The notes under the pieces were generated by a model. That model did no database searches. It saw only the letters and a program-made list of their open reading frames with translations, and was not told the DNA's origin. DNA of 12,812 nt. It comes from Rubrobacter sp. GTDB taxonomy: Bacteria > Actinomycetota > Rubrobacteria > Rubrobacterales > Rubrobacteraceae. The stretch is taken from NCBI GenBank assembly GCA_016781775.1, contig JADDPR010000203.1, positions 1 to 12,812 of the forward strand, written 5' to 3'. Of this stretch, positions 6,659-12,812 are shown one piece after another; position 1 is the stretch's first letter, and each line of letters starts with the position of its first letter. The translations under genes were made by a program, and so were the position numbers.

Positions 6659-6803
6659 GGGCAGCCCCTGCGGTAGTCACGGTCGGGCTTCCCGGAGTAA
6701 AATAGAAGCGCGACCCACGTTGCCCTCGCCGCTTCCGCCCTGGTGGTGTTGAGCAACCCCGCTATCTGCGAGGCCCGAGCTGCCGCGGAAATATAATAGG
6801 GCC
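6659..6803 (+). promoter_or_regulatory. Intergenic region with a leaderless promoter (TATAAT at 6792-6797)
   Basis: The 145 bases between the NERD-domain gene and the small membrane protein contain no supportable gene. Just before the next gene is a perfect -10 box, TATAAT, at 6792-6797. Transcription beginning seven bases past its last T would start at 6804, which is the G of the GTG start codon. No clear -35 hexamer stands 16-18 bases upstream. A short CGGG-CTT-CCCG hairpin at 6684-6694 follows the upstream gene but has no T-run. Confidence 0.45.
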
Positions 6804-7112
6804 GTGATCTTCTACGCCGCCACGCTGTTGTTTCTGGCGAACTTCGCCCTCGGGGTGCTGGTCCAACTCGGGATTGTGGACACGAAGCCCTTCCGCTGGC
6901 TGCACCACGCCCTCTTCTTCGCGGTCTTCGCCTCGGCCGCGGCCGCCGTGCTGGCCGGCTTCTACTGGGGCGCTCCCTACCGGTGGGCGCTCGTCCCCGT
7001 CCTCGGGCTGTTCGTCGTCCTGCCCTACGTTCGGGCGGGCACGAGGGGCCACGCGACCCTCGCTTGCACAGCGCTCGTCTTCTACGCCGTGGGATTGGCC
7101 CAAAGTGTGTAG
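6804..7112 (+). CDS. Small four-helix membrane protein of unknown function
   Basis: A 102-residue hydrophobic protein that I do not recognise. Four membrane segments are visible, at about 3-22, 33-53, 61-76 and 85-101, with short loops. The loops hold RWLHHALF (31-38), giving an adjacent His pair at 34-35, and RAGTRGH (77-83). Most of its length would be within the membrane. The GTG at 6804 is chosen because a perfect TATAAT lies six bases before it, as expected for leaderless transcription, and because there is only a weak AGGG in place of a ribosome site. The stop is 60 bases before the FAD monooxygenase gene, so read-through into the polyketide operon is possible. A link to lipid or quinone products would be speculation. 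Confidence 0.7.
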   Translation: MIFYAATLLFLANFALGVLVQLGIVDTKPFRWLHHALFFAVFASAAAAVLAGFYWGAPYRWALVPVLGLFVVLPYVRAGTRGHATLACTALVFYAVGLAQSV

Positions 7113-7172
7113 AGGAGACGCCGCTTCTGTGAGCCCGTTGACCTCACGAGGACCGATCCCCGGGTAAGTTCA

Positions 7173-8498
7173 GTGAGCCGTGGAATTCTTCGTGGAGAGG
7201 CGGTAGCGCTGACGGTCGACGCGATCCCGACCCGTGCGCGCGCCACGCGTGCCGGAGGCAAACAGCCGGGCTGCTGCATCGTCGGCGGGGGGCCCGCGGG
7301 TCTGATGCTGGCGCTGCTCTTGGCACGCAGAGGCGTCGAGGTCACGGTGCTCGAGGCGCACGCCGACTTCGACCGCGACTTCCGGGGGAACACCATCAAT
7401 CCGGCGGCGATGGAGGTGCTGGAGTCCCTGGGACTCGCCGATCGGATTCGGGAGTTGCGACATGCCCTGATCAAGAGGTTCATCGTTCAGGCCGGGCCCG
7501 AGCGGGAGACCTTCGCGGACTTCTCGCGCCTGAAGACGCGCTACCCGTACATCCTTATGCTCCCGCAGGCTCGCTTTCTGGAGTTTGTAGCGGCGGAAGC
7601 GGGGCGCCTGCCCAACTTCCGGATCTTGATGGGCGCGAGGGTGAGGGAGCTTGTACGGGAGGGCGGGGCGGTGCGCGGCGTCCTCTACGACGGGCCGGAC
7701 GGCGAGAGGCGCAAGATGCGCTCGGATCTCGTCGTCGGGACGGACGGCCGCTTCTCGAAGGTCCGCAAGCTCGCGGGGCTCGAGCCGGTCGAGGGGGACC
7801 CGCCAATGGACGTCGTCTGGTTCAACGTGCCGCGCGAGGAGGGGGACCCGGAGGAGGCGGGGGCGATCTTCCGCTGCGGGCGCGGCGGGCTTCTCGTGCT
7901 CATGGACCACTTCGACCACTGGCAGGTAGGCTACATCATCCGCAAAGGGCACTACTCGCGCCTCAAGGACGCCGGGATCGCGGCTTTCAGGAGCGCGGTC
8001 GCGGAACTGGCGCCCGAGCTCTCGGAGAGGGTCGGGGGGATCGAGGACTGGCGGCAGGTCTCGCTCCTCTCCGTCGAGTCCGACCGCCTCAAGCGGTGGT
8101 ACGCGCCGGGGCTGCTCGTGATCGGGGACGCGGCGCACGTCGTCTCGCCGGTCGGTGGGATCGGGATCAACCTCGCCATCCAGGACGCGGTCGAGGCGGC
8201 GAACGTGCTCGCGGGGCCCCTCGCGGAAGGCCGTCTCGGGACGAGGCACCTGCGGGCGGTGCAGCGGCGGCGGTCCCCGGCGGTCCGCCTCGTGCAACTC
8301 GCCCAGGAGCTCGCCCAGCGCTGGGTGGTGGCGAACGCCCTCGACCCCGAACGCGAGGAACCTTTCCGGCTGCCGCGCTCCCTGAAGCTGGCCTTGCGCG
8401 TCCCCATCCTGCGCGACCTGCCATCACGCCTCATCGCCTTCGGCGCATGGCCCGTGCGCGTCCGTGGCGCCGTCCGAAGCACCGAGGAGGAAAGATAG
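7173..8498 (+). CDS. FAD-dependent aromatic-type monooxygenase (PHBH fold)
   Basis: A 441-residue flavoprotein hydroxylase of the p-hydroxybenzoate hydroxylase/UbiH type. Its three nucleotide motifs are present: the Rossmann GGGPAG (38-43) ending at E61, the DG motif VGTDGRFSKVRK (188-199), and the GD motif VIGDAAHVVSPVGGIGIN (316-333). Such enzymes use NAD(P)H and O2 to hydroxylate phenolic rings. The C-terminal 70 residues are basic and Arg-rich. The GTG at 7173 is the only start codon between the upstream in-frame stop (7110-7112) and the Rossmann motif. It has no good Shine-Dalgarno and leaves about 30 poorly conserved residues before the motif, so the start is uncertain. It heads an operon with a type III polyketide synthase and a methyltransferase. 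This recalls SrsC of Streptomyces griseus, which hydroxylates methylated alkylresorcinols, so a resorcinolic lipid is the likely substrate. Confidence 0.88.
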   Translation: MSRGILRGEAVALTVDAIPTRARATRAGGKQPGCCIVGGGPAGLMLALLLARRGVEVTVLEAHADFDRDFRGNTINPAAMEVLESLGLADRIRELRHALIKRFIVQAGPERETFADFSRLKTRYPYILMLPQARFLEFVAAEAGRLPNFRILMGARVRELVREGGAVRGVLYDGPDGERRKMRSDLVVGTDGRFSKVRKLAGLEPVEGDPPMDVVWFNVPREEGDPEEAGAIFRCGRGGLLVLMDHFDHWQVGYIIRKGHYSRLKDAGIAAFRSAVAELAPELSERVGGIEDWRQVSLLSVESDRLKRWYAPGLLVIGDAAHVVSPVGGIGINLAIQDAVEAANVLAGPLAEGRLGTRHLRAVQRRRSPAVRLVQLAQELAQRWVVANALDPEREEPFRLPRSLKLALRVPILRDLPSRLIAFGAWPVRVRGAVRSTEEER

Positions 8499-9418
8499 TG
8501 AGCGAAAGCGCTGTTGTATACTCAAAAAATGACTTCCTCGCGAGAGCACGCGGAGCACGCGTCGGTGGGGCGGGGCTAGATTTGGAGCTCTACGAAGCTC
8601 TCCGGCGGCGCAGGACCACCAACGGGCCGTTCCTCCCGGACCTGGTAAGCCCCGAACACCAGCGGATGCTCGTCGAGGTAGCCGCGATGGCCCCCTCGCA
8701 CCTCAACAGCCAGCCCTGGCGCTTCGTCCTGATCGACGACCCCGAAAAGATACAGGCGCTCGCGAAGGAGAGCGGCGAGAGCATGACGCAGGTCTTTCGG
8801 GACGGGACGTTCTTCAAGCGCTACCGCCCCTACTTCCGCTTCTCGAAGAAGGAGATGGAAGAGAAGCGCGACGGCATCTACTTCGACCAGCTCCCGAGCG
8901 TCCTGAGGCCTTTCACCCGCCAGGTCTTCTCGCCGGCCGCCCAGGCCCTGATGAACCGCCTCGGGGTCCCGAGGACCCTCGGAGAGGACAACCGCAAGCT
9001 GGTCGCCGGCTCGCCGCTCCTGCTCGCCGTCCTGCTGGACAAGACCGAGTACCGGCCCGGCGAGCTCTCGGGCTTCTACTCCATCTTCGGGATGGGAGCC
9101 GCGATCGAGAACATCTGGCTGATGACCACCGAGCTCGGCATGGGCATCCAGTTTGTTTCTTTCCCGATGGAGGTCCCCGAGAGCTGGAGGAGGATACAAA
9201 CCCTCCTCGACGTTCCCGAAGACCTGGAGCTTATGGCCGTTTATCGCCTGGGATACCTGCCCGAGGAGAAGCGCCGACCTTCCATAGACTGGACGAGCAC
9301 GCAGCGCAAGCGCATCGACCAGTACGTCTTCCGCAACTCGTGCGCTACCCCCGAGACCGAGCCCTCGCCCGAGCTCGCGGAGCCAAACACCGCAGAGAAG
9401 AAGGAGAACGGACGATGA
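8498..9418 (+). CDS. Nitroreductase-family flavoprotein
   Basis: A 306-residue protein of the nitroreductase family (FMN-dependent, usually dimeric). Family marks are YEALRRRRTTNGPF (32-45), the FMN-contacting APSHLNSQPWRFVLI (65-79), the central helix GMGAAIENIWLMTTELGMG (198-216) and VYRLGYLPEE (248-257). It is longer than the usual 190-220 residues, with an insert at about 100-150 and a polar 35-residue tail. Members reduce nitro groups or quinones, and some act as oxidases, dehydrogenases or dehalogenases in natural-product pathways. The GTG start at 8498 overlaps the monooxygenase stop as TAGTG, with GAGGAGG seven bases upstream, so translation is coupled. Its stop overlaps the polyketide synthase start as ATGA. 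Setting a quinone/hydroquinone redox state, or oxidising a polyketide chain, would suit its position; neither can be read from the sequence. Confidence 0.85.
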   Translation: MSESAVVYSKNDFLARARGARVGGAGLDLELYEALRRRRTTNGPFLPDLVSPEHQRMLVEVAAMAPSHLNSQPWRFVLIDDPEKIQALAKESGESMTQVFRDGTFFKRYRPYFRFSKKEMEEKRDGIYFDQLPSVLRPFTRQVFSPAAQALMNRLGVPRTLGEDNRKLVAGSPLLLAVLLDKTEYRPGELSGFYSIFGMGAAIENIWLMTTELGMGIQFVSFPMEVPESWRRIQTLLDVPEDLELMAVYRLGYLPEEKRRPSIDWTSTQRKRIDQYVFRNSCATPETEPSPELAEPNTAEKKENGR

Positions 9419-10488
9419 AGGGCGACAACCCGCGGGTGCTCTCGATAGCGACCTCCGTACCGCGTCACCGCATCCCCCAGGAGACGGCCAAAGACTTCGC
9501 GCGCGCGATGTTCTCGGAGGTCTACAGGGACGTCGAGCGCCTGCTCCCGGTCTTCGACAACGTGGATATCGAGGCCCGCAACTTCTGCGTCCCGCCGGAG
9601 TGGTTCTACGAGGACCACACCTTCCCCGAGAAGAACCGCTTGTACGTCGAGAACGCCCTCGACCTCTCCGAGAAGGCGTCTCGTCGGGCCCTGGATCGGG
9701 CGGGGGTAGAGCCCGGGGAGGTCGGGGCGATCTTCTTCGTCTCGACGACCGGGCTCTCGACGCCCTCCATAGACTCGCAGCTTCTCCAGAGGCTCGGCTT
9801 CTCCGAGAACACGCGCCGGGTCCCCGTCTGGGGCCTGGGGTGCGCGGCCGGGGCCAGCGGGCTCGCGATGGCCGCAGATCACGCCCGACTCTACCCCGAG
9901 AAGCCCGTCCTCTTCGTCGCGGTCGAGCTGTGCGGCCTGACCTTCCAGAAGGGCGACCGCTCCAAGGCGGGCCTTATCTCGACGGCCCTCTTCGCCGATG
10001 GCGCGGCGGCGGTGGTGCTCGGCGGTCCCGATCGGGCGCAGGAGGGGGTCGCGGGTCCCGAGCTTCTCGGCAGCTACAGCACCACGTGGCCCGGCACGGA
10101 GGACATCATGGGCTGGGAGATCGTGGAGTCCGGATTCAAGGTTCAACTCTCCCGGAGCATCCCCGACCTCGTCCGCAAACGCGTGCCGGAGAACCTGAAG
10201 ATGGCCCTCGGCTCCGCGGGGCTCGCCTTCGGGGACCTGAAGCACTTCGTCACCCACCCCGGCGGCGCCAAGGTCCTCGACGCCTTCGAGGAGGTCTTCG
10301 ACCTCGAACCCGGCGGCCTCGCCCTCTCCCGGGAGGTGCTCCGCTACCAGGGCAACATGTCCAGCGTCACCGTATTGTTCATCCTGGAGCGGCTCCTGGA
10401 GAGCGGGGAGACCTCACCGGGCGACCACGGGGTCCTCTCCGCCCTGGGCCCGGGCTTCTCCGCCGAGCACGTCTTCTTCAGGTGCTAG
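9415..10488 (+). CDS. Type III polyketide synthase (chalcone/stilbene synthase family)
   Basis: A 357-residue homodimeric-type ketosynthase that extends an acyl-CoA (or acyl-ACP) starter with malonyl-CoA and cyclises the product. The catalytic triad is complete: C143 in WGLGCAAGASG, H281 in FVTHPGGAKVL and N314 in YQGNMSS. The family GPG loop is ALGPGFSAEH (343-352). Overall it resembles bacterial alkylresorcinol or alkylpyrone synthases (SrsA, BpsA) more than RppA; that subtype call is inference from neighbours and general feel, since the starter-tunnel residues were not aligned. The ATG at 9415 overlaps the nitroreductase stop (ATGA) and has AAGGAG eight bases upstream. An upstream ATG at 9340 would run deep into the preceding gene. 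With the adjacent methyltransferase and hydroxylase, the product is probably a long-chain phenolic lipid or pyrone that ends up in the membrane. Confidence 0.93.
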   Translation: MKGDNPRVLSIATSVPRHRIPQETAKDFARAMFSEVYRDVERLLPVFDNVDIEARNFCVPPEWFYEDHTFPEKNRLYVENALDLSEKASRRALDRAGVEPGEVGAIFFVSTTGLSTPSIDSQLLQRLGFSENTRRVPVWGLGCAAGASGLAMAADHARLYPEKPVLFVAVELCGLTFQKGDRSKAGLISTALFADGAAAVVLGGPDRAQEGVAGPELLGSYSTTWPGTEDIMGWEIVESGFKVQLSRSIPDLVRKRVPENLKMALGSAGLAFGDLKHFVTHPGGAKVLDAFEEVFDLEPGGLALSREVLRYQGNMSSVTVLFILERLLESGETSPGDHGVLSALGPGFSAEHVFFRC

Positions 10489-10509
10489 CGGCGGTCGGGC
10501 GGTAGCCGT

Positions 10510-11031
10510 TTGAGCGCCGTCCTGCTCATACTCGCGGTGGCCGCCATCTCCGCGCAGCGCCTTCTGGAGCTGGTGCTGGCGCGCCGCAACGAGAGAAAGT
10601 CGCGGGCACGAGGGGCCGTCGAGCGGGGCAAGGGACATTACCCTCTTATCGTAGGGCTGCACTCGTCGTGGATCGCCTCGACGCTCGTGGAGGGACTGGT
10701 TCGCGGCCCGGAGCCGCCGTCCTTCTGGCCCGTGGCACTGGCGTTGTTTCTGCTCGTGCAGCCGTTGCGTTACTGGGCGATCTTCTCGTTGGGCTCTTAC
10801 TGGAACACGAAGATACTCGTCGTGCCGGGGGCGCGGCCGGTCGTTCGGGGGCCCTACCGGTACGTGAGCCACCCCAACTACGTCGTGGTCGTCGTCGAGA
10901 TACTGACGTTCCCCCTGATCTTCGGCGCGTGGGCGACGGCGCTCGTCTTCACGGCCCTCAACGCCGCCGTACTCTACGTCAGGATCCGAGAGGAGAACCG
11001 GGCGCTCCGCGAACTGGCTGATGTAAGCTAG
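10510..11031 (+). CDS. Isoprenylcysteine carboxyl methyltransferase (ICMT)-like methyltransferase
   Basis: A 173-residue membrane methyltransferase of the ICMT/YpbQ group, using S-adenosylmethionine. The core motif is RGPYRYVSHPNYV (113-125), followed by the conserved EEN (161-163) near the C-terminus. Hydrophobic segments lie at about 1-20, 46-64, 72-93 and 126-156. In Bacillus subtilis, BpsB (YpbQ) O-methylates alkylpyrones made by the neighbouring type III synthase BpsA, and SrsB plays the like role on alkylresorcinols in Streptomyces. The same pairing here indicates O-methylation of the polyketide and not of a prenylated protein. The TTG at 10510 is the first usable start after the synthase stop 21 bases upstream. 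The frame is continuous with that stop and has no earlier ATG or GTG; the ribosome site is weak. It is the last gene of the operon. Confidence 0.87.
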   Translation: MSAVLLILAVAAISAQRLLELVLARRNERKSRARGAVERGKGHYPLIVGLHSSWIASTLVEGLVRGPEPPSFWPVALALFLLVQPLRYWAIFSLGSYWNTKILVVPGARPVVRGPYRYVSHPNYVVVVVEILTFPLIFGAWATALVFTALNAAVLYVRIREENRALRELADVS

Positions 11032-11054
11032 TCACGTAGTAGGCCCCTCGGAAT

Positions 11055-11093
11055 CAAGCTGACGGGCCGAAGCACTGACAAGCTGACCAGCTT
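11055..11093 (+). promoter_or_regulatory. Repeats in the serS leader
   Basis: CAAGCTGAC occurs at 11055-11063 and again at 11079-11087, 24 bases apart. The second copy is part of AAGCT-GACC-AGCTT (11080-11093), a short dyad. They lie in the 79-base gap before serS and just upstream of its AGGAGG. This could be an operator pair or a small hairpin. It does not look like a T-box: no specifier stem or T-box sequence is seen. Confidence 0.25.
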
Positions 11094-11110
11094 ACAAACA
11101 GGAGGCCCCC

Positions 11111-12382
11111 GTGCTCGATCTTAAATTCATTCGGGAGAACGCCGACGCCGTCGCCGAGAACTGCAGGAATCGCCACGTCGAGGCGGACGTCGGGCTCGTG
11201 GTGGAGCTTGCGGACCGCCGCTCGGCGCTCATCCAGGAGCTAAACGAGCTCAAACAGCGGCAGAACGAGCTGGCGAAGAGCGTGGGGAAAGAGCGCGAGC
11301 AGGAGGCGAGGCAGAGGCTCGTCGAGGAGGCGCGCTCGATGAAGGAGCGGGTTCCCTCGAAGGAGGGCGAGCTCGCCGAGGTCGAGGGGAGGCTGCGCGA
11401 GGAGCAGCTCAAGATCCCGAACATGACCCACCCGGACTCCCCCATCGGCCGCGACGACTCCGAGAACGTCGAGATCCGCCGCTTCGGCGAGCCGACACAA
11501 TTCCCCTTCGAGCCGAAGGACCACGTGGAGCTCGGCGAGGCGTTGGGGATCATAGATTTCGACGCCGGCGCGAAGACGACGGGCAGCAAGTTCTACTTCC
11601 TGCGCGGGGACGCCGTGCTTTTGGAGCTCGGGCTAGTCAGGTACGCGATGGACATCCTCATGGAGCGCGGGTACGAGCCCACGATCACCCCAGACCTCGC
11701 GCGCGACGAGGCGCTCGTCGGGACCGGCTTCAGCCCGCGTGGGCCGGAGACCCAGATCTACTCCGTCGAAGACTCCGATCTCTCGCTTATAGCGACCGCC
11801 GAGATCACGCTGGCGGGCTCCCTGGCCGACGAGATCCTGGACGAGTCCGACCTCCCCATCCGCCTCGCCGGCCTCTCCCACTGCTTCCGCACCGAAGCCG
11901 GCTCCCACGGCCGGGCCAGCCGGGGCCTGTACCGCGTCCACCAGTTCACCAAGGTCGAGATGTTCGCCTTCGCCACGCCGGAAGGGTCCGAGGCGATCCA
12001 CGAGGAGATGGTCGGCATAGAAGAGCGCATCTTCCAGGGCCTGGGCCTCCCGTACCGGGTCGTGGATATCTGCACCGGCGACCTCGGGGGCGCGGCCTAC
12101 CGCAAGTACGACCTCGAAGCCTGGATGCCCGGCCGCGACGCCTTCGGCGAGGTCACCAGCACCTCCAACACCACCGACTACCAGGCCCGCCGACTCAAGA
12201 TCCGTTACAGAAGGGACGGAGGCCGTCCCCAGCTCCTCCACACCCTCAACGGCACCGCGCTCGCCATCAGCCGCGTCTTGATAGCCCTGCTGGAGAACTA
12301 CCAGAGAGAAGACGGCTCGATCGAGCTCCCCGAGAAGCTCATCCCCTACGTCGGTAAGAAGCTCATAGGGCCTACGAATTAG
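11111..12382 (+). CDS. serS: Seryl-tRNA synthetase
   Basis: A 423-residue class II aminoacyl-tRNA synthetase that charges tRNA-Ser (and tRNA-Sec where present). The N-terminal LDLKFIRENADAV (2-14) leads into a long antiparallel coiled coil (about 28-100) that grips the tRNA long variable arm. The catalytic domain shows TAEI (229-232), motif 2 FRTEAGSHGRASRGLYRVHQ (259-278) and motif 3 NGTALAISRVLIALLENYQ (380-398). Length is typical. Around motif 2 it reads SHCFRTEAG and GLYRVHQFTKVEMF, where common bacterial enzymes have RDTRGL-I/M-RVHQF. The wording is closer to what I recall of plant organellar-type enzymes. The GTG at 11111 has AGGAGG five bases upstream. It stands 79 bases after the methyltransferase gene and is probably transcribed independently. 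Confidence 0.96.
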   Translation: MLDLKFIRENADAVAENCRNRHVEADVGLVVELADRRSALIQELNELKQRQNELAKSVGKEREQEARQRLVEEARSMKERVPSKEGELAEVEGRLREEQLKIPNMTHPDSPIGRDDSENVEIRRFGEPTQFPFEPKDHVELGEALGIIDFDAGAKTTGSKFYFLRGDAVLLELGLVRYAMDILMERGYEPTITPDLARDEALVGTGFSPRGPETQIYSVEDSDLSLIATAEITLAGSLADEILDESDLPIRLAGLSHCFRTEAGSHGRASRGLYRVHQFTKVEMFAFATPEGSEAIHEEMVGIEERIFQGLGLPYRVVDICTGDLGGAAYRKYDLEAWMPGRDAFGEVTSTSNTTDYQARRLKIRYRRDGGRPQLLHTLNGTALAISRVLIALLENYQREDGSIELPEKLIPYVGKKLIGPTN

Positions 12383-12711
12383 GCCGAGCCGAGCGAGGAG
12401 GAGGTAAGGCGGGCGAAAATCCCTGTCGAGCGAGCGAATGGATCCGTGCTCTTCATCGCCGTTGGCGAGGATGCGCTCTGGTCCTCCGAGCGTGTCTCCT
12501 GGAGAGCGTTTGACAGGCTCCAGCGACACGACCGTCCCTTCGACGACGACTGTTGGTCTACGCGAGGGGCGGGCACCTGACCCGGGCGTCTTACGCGCCG
12601 ACGGCCCCGGGCCGCGCGCAATTCTGCGGGACGGCGAGGGCGAACACCGAGGCCAGCGAGGACTCGTAGGAGCAGGTCGCGAGGCTCCTGGAAGAGAACC
12701 TCGAGCGATGA
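12383..12711 (+). pseudogene. Decayed 3' end of a BAAT-C-type acyl-CoA thioesterase/acyltransferase gene
   Basis: Translating on past the serS stop in the same register gives a protein-like stretch with IPVER (12419-12433) and NGSVLFIAVGEDALWSS (12437-12487), then DRLQRHDRPFDDD. This matches the part of the BAAT C-terminal (acyl-CoA thioester hydrolase) fold that carries the catalytic Asp (GxDxLWPS). The match resumes one frame over from about 12550 as LVYARGGHLTRASYAPT (the catalytic His region, His codon 12574-12576), then GTARANTEASEDS. A TAG at 12667-12669 falls where the family has Trp, a single-base change from TGG. EQVARLLEENLER then runs to TGA at 12709-12711. The N-terminal two-thirds, including the nucleophile elbow, is missing. 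Truncation, a frameshift and a nonsense codon together make this a relic and not a gene. The identification rests on remembered family motifs. Confidence 0.65.
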
Positions 12712-12812
12712 TTCCGGCGGGTCGCTTCCCCGATGCGAGCGTCAGGGTGCTGCCGTGCTCACGTTGACCCGGCTGGACGTGACCCGACCCCCGGAATTCG
12801 GTCCAGTTACGA
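12712..12812. other. Terminal stretch with no recognisable feature
   Basis: The last 101 bases hold no credible start with coding support on either strand and no clear terminator. A TTGACC at 12765-12770 resembles a -35 box, but no -10 element follows at proper spacing before the window ends. Confidence 0.3.

Noticed and set aside
7138..7170. TTGACC (7138-7143) and TAAGTT (7165-7170) as a promoter for the FAD monooxygenase
   Set aside because: The 21-base spacing is too long, and the start it would give falls just inside the coding region, after the GTG.
7170..8297. 375-codon minus-strand frame opposite the FAD monooxygenase
   Set aside because: Shadow frame: no motifs and a composition typical of reverse readings, while the sense strand carries complete FAD-binding motifs.
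9241..10257. 338-codon minus-strand frame opposite the nitroreductase and polyketide synthase
   Set aside because: Antisense to genes with full catalytic motifs and shows no recognisable domain.
11032..11110. T-box riboswitch before serS
   Set aside because: The gap is only 79 bases and shows no specifier loop, T-box motif or terminator.
12438..12767. 109-codon plus-strand frame after serS
   Set aside because: Its translation lacks any family resemblance. The other two forward frames carry the BAAT-C-like fragments, so this is a chance frame over a decayed gene.

Overview
The window is GC-rich, uses GTG and TTG starts freely, and carries a PAC2-family gene, a DUF456 membrane protein and two plausible leaderless promoters. 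Together these point to an actinobacterium. The overall protein flavour suggests the Rubrobacter lineage, but that is inference from sequence style and not from a marker gene.

Layout. At the left, a plus-strand PAC2-family gene (123-1013) sits behind a strong hairpin and an apparent leaderless promoter. It converges on a minus-strand run that reads right to left from 5374 to 1050: a FabF-like ketoacyl synthase, a PrxQ-like peroxiredoxin, the sulfur transferase LarE, a DUF456 membrane protein and a cyclase-family metal hydrolase. The first three are only 5 and 13 bases apart and look like one translationally coupled unit. A short divergent control region (5375-5464) holds an 8-bp inverted repeat with a near-perfect Shine-Dalgarno in its loop.

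On the plus strand from 5465 is a 397-residue protein joining a PUA/EVE-like N-terminal domain to a C-terminal NERD nuclease-like domain. It resembles a modification-dependent nuclease in plan and is the best candidate for an undescribed system here. Next is a small four-helix membrane protein (6804-7112) whose GTG start lies exactly where a perfect TATAAT would place the transcription start.

The block 7173-11031 is a tight four-gene operon: FAD monooxygenase, nitroreductase-family flavoprotein, type III polyketide synthase and ICMT-like methyltransferase, joined by 1-4 base overlaps and one 21-base gap. It matches the logic of the Streptomyces griseus srsABC phenolic-lipid operon and the Bacillus bpsA-bpsB pair, with a nitroreductase added. 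The likely product is a methylated and hydroxylated alkylresorcinol, alkylquinone or alkylpyrone lipid.

The right end holds serS (11111-12382). Directly behind it, in what looks like empty sequence, is the broken 3' end of a BAAT-C-type acyl-CoA thioesterase/acyltransferase gene, recognisable across one frameshift and one in-frame stop. Nothing recognisable remains in the last 100 bases.
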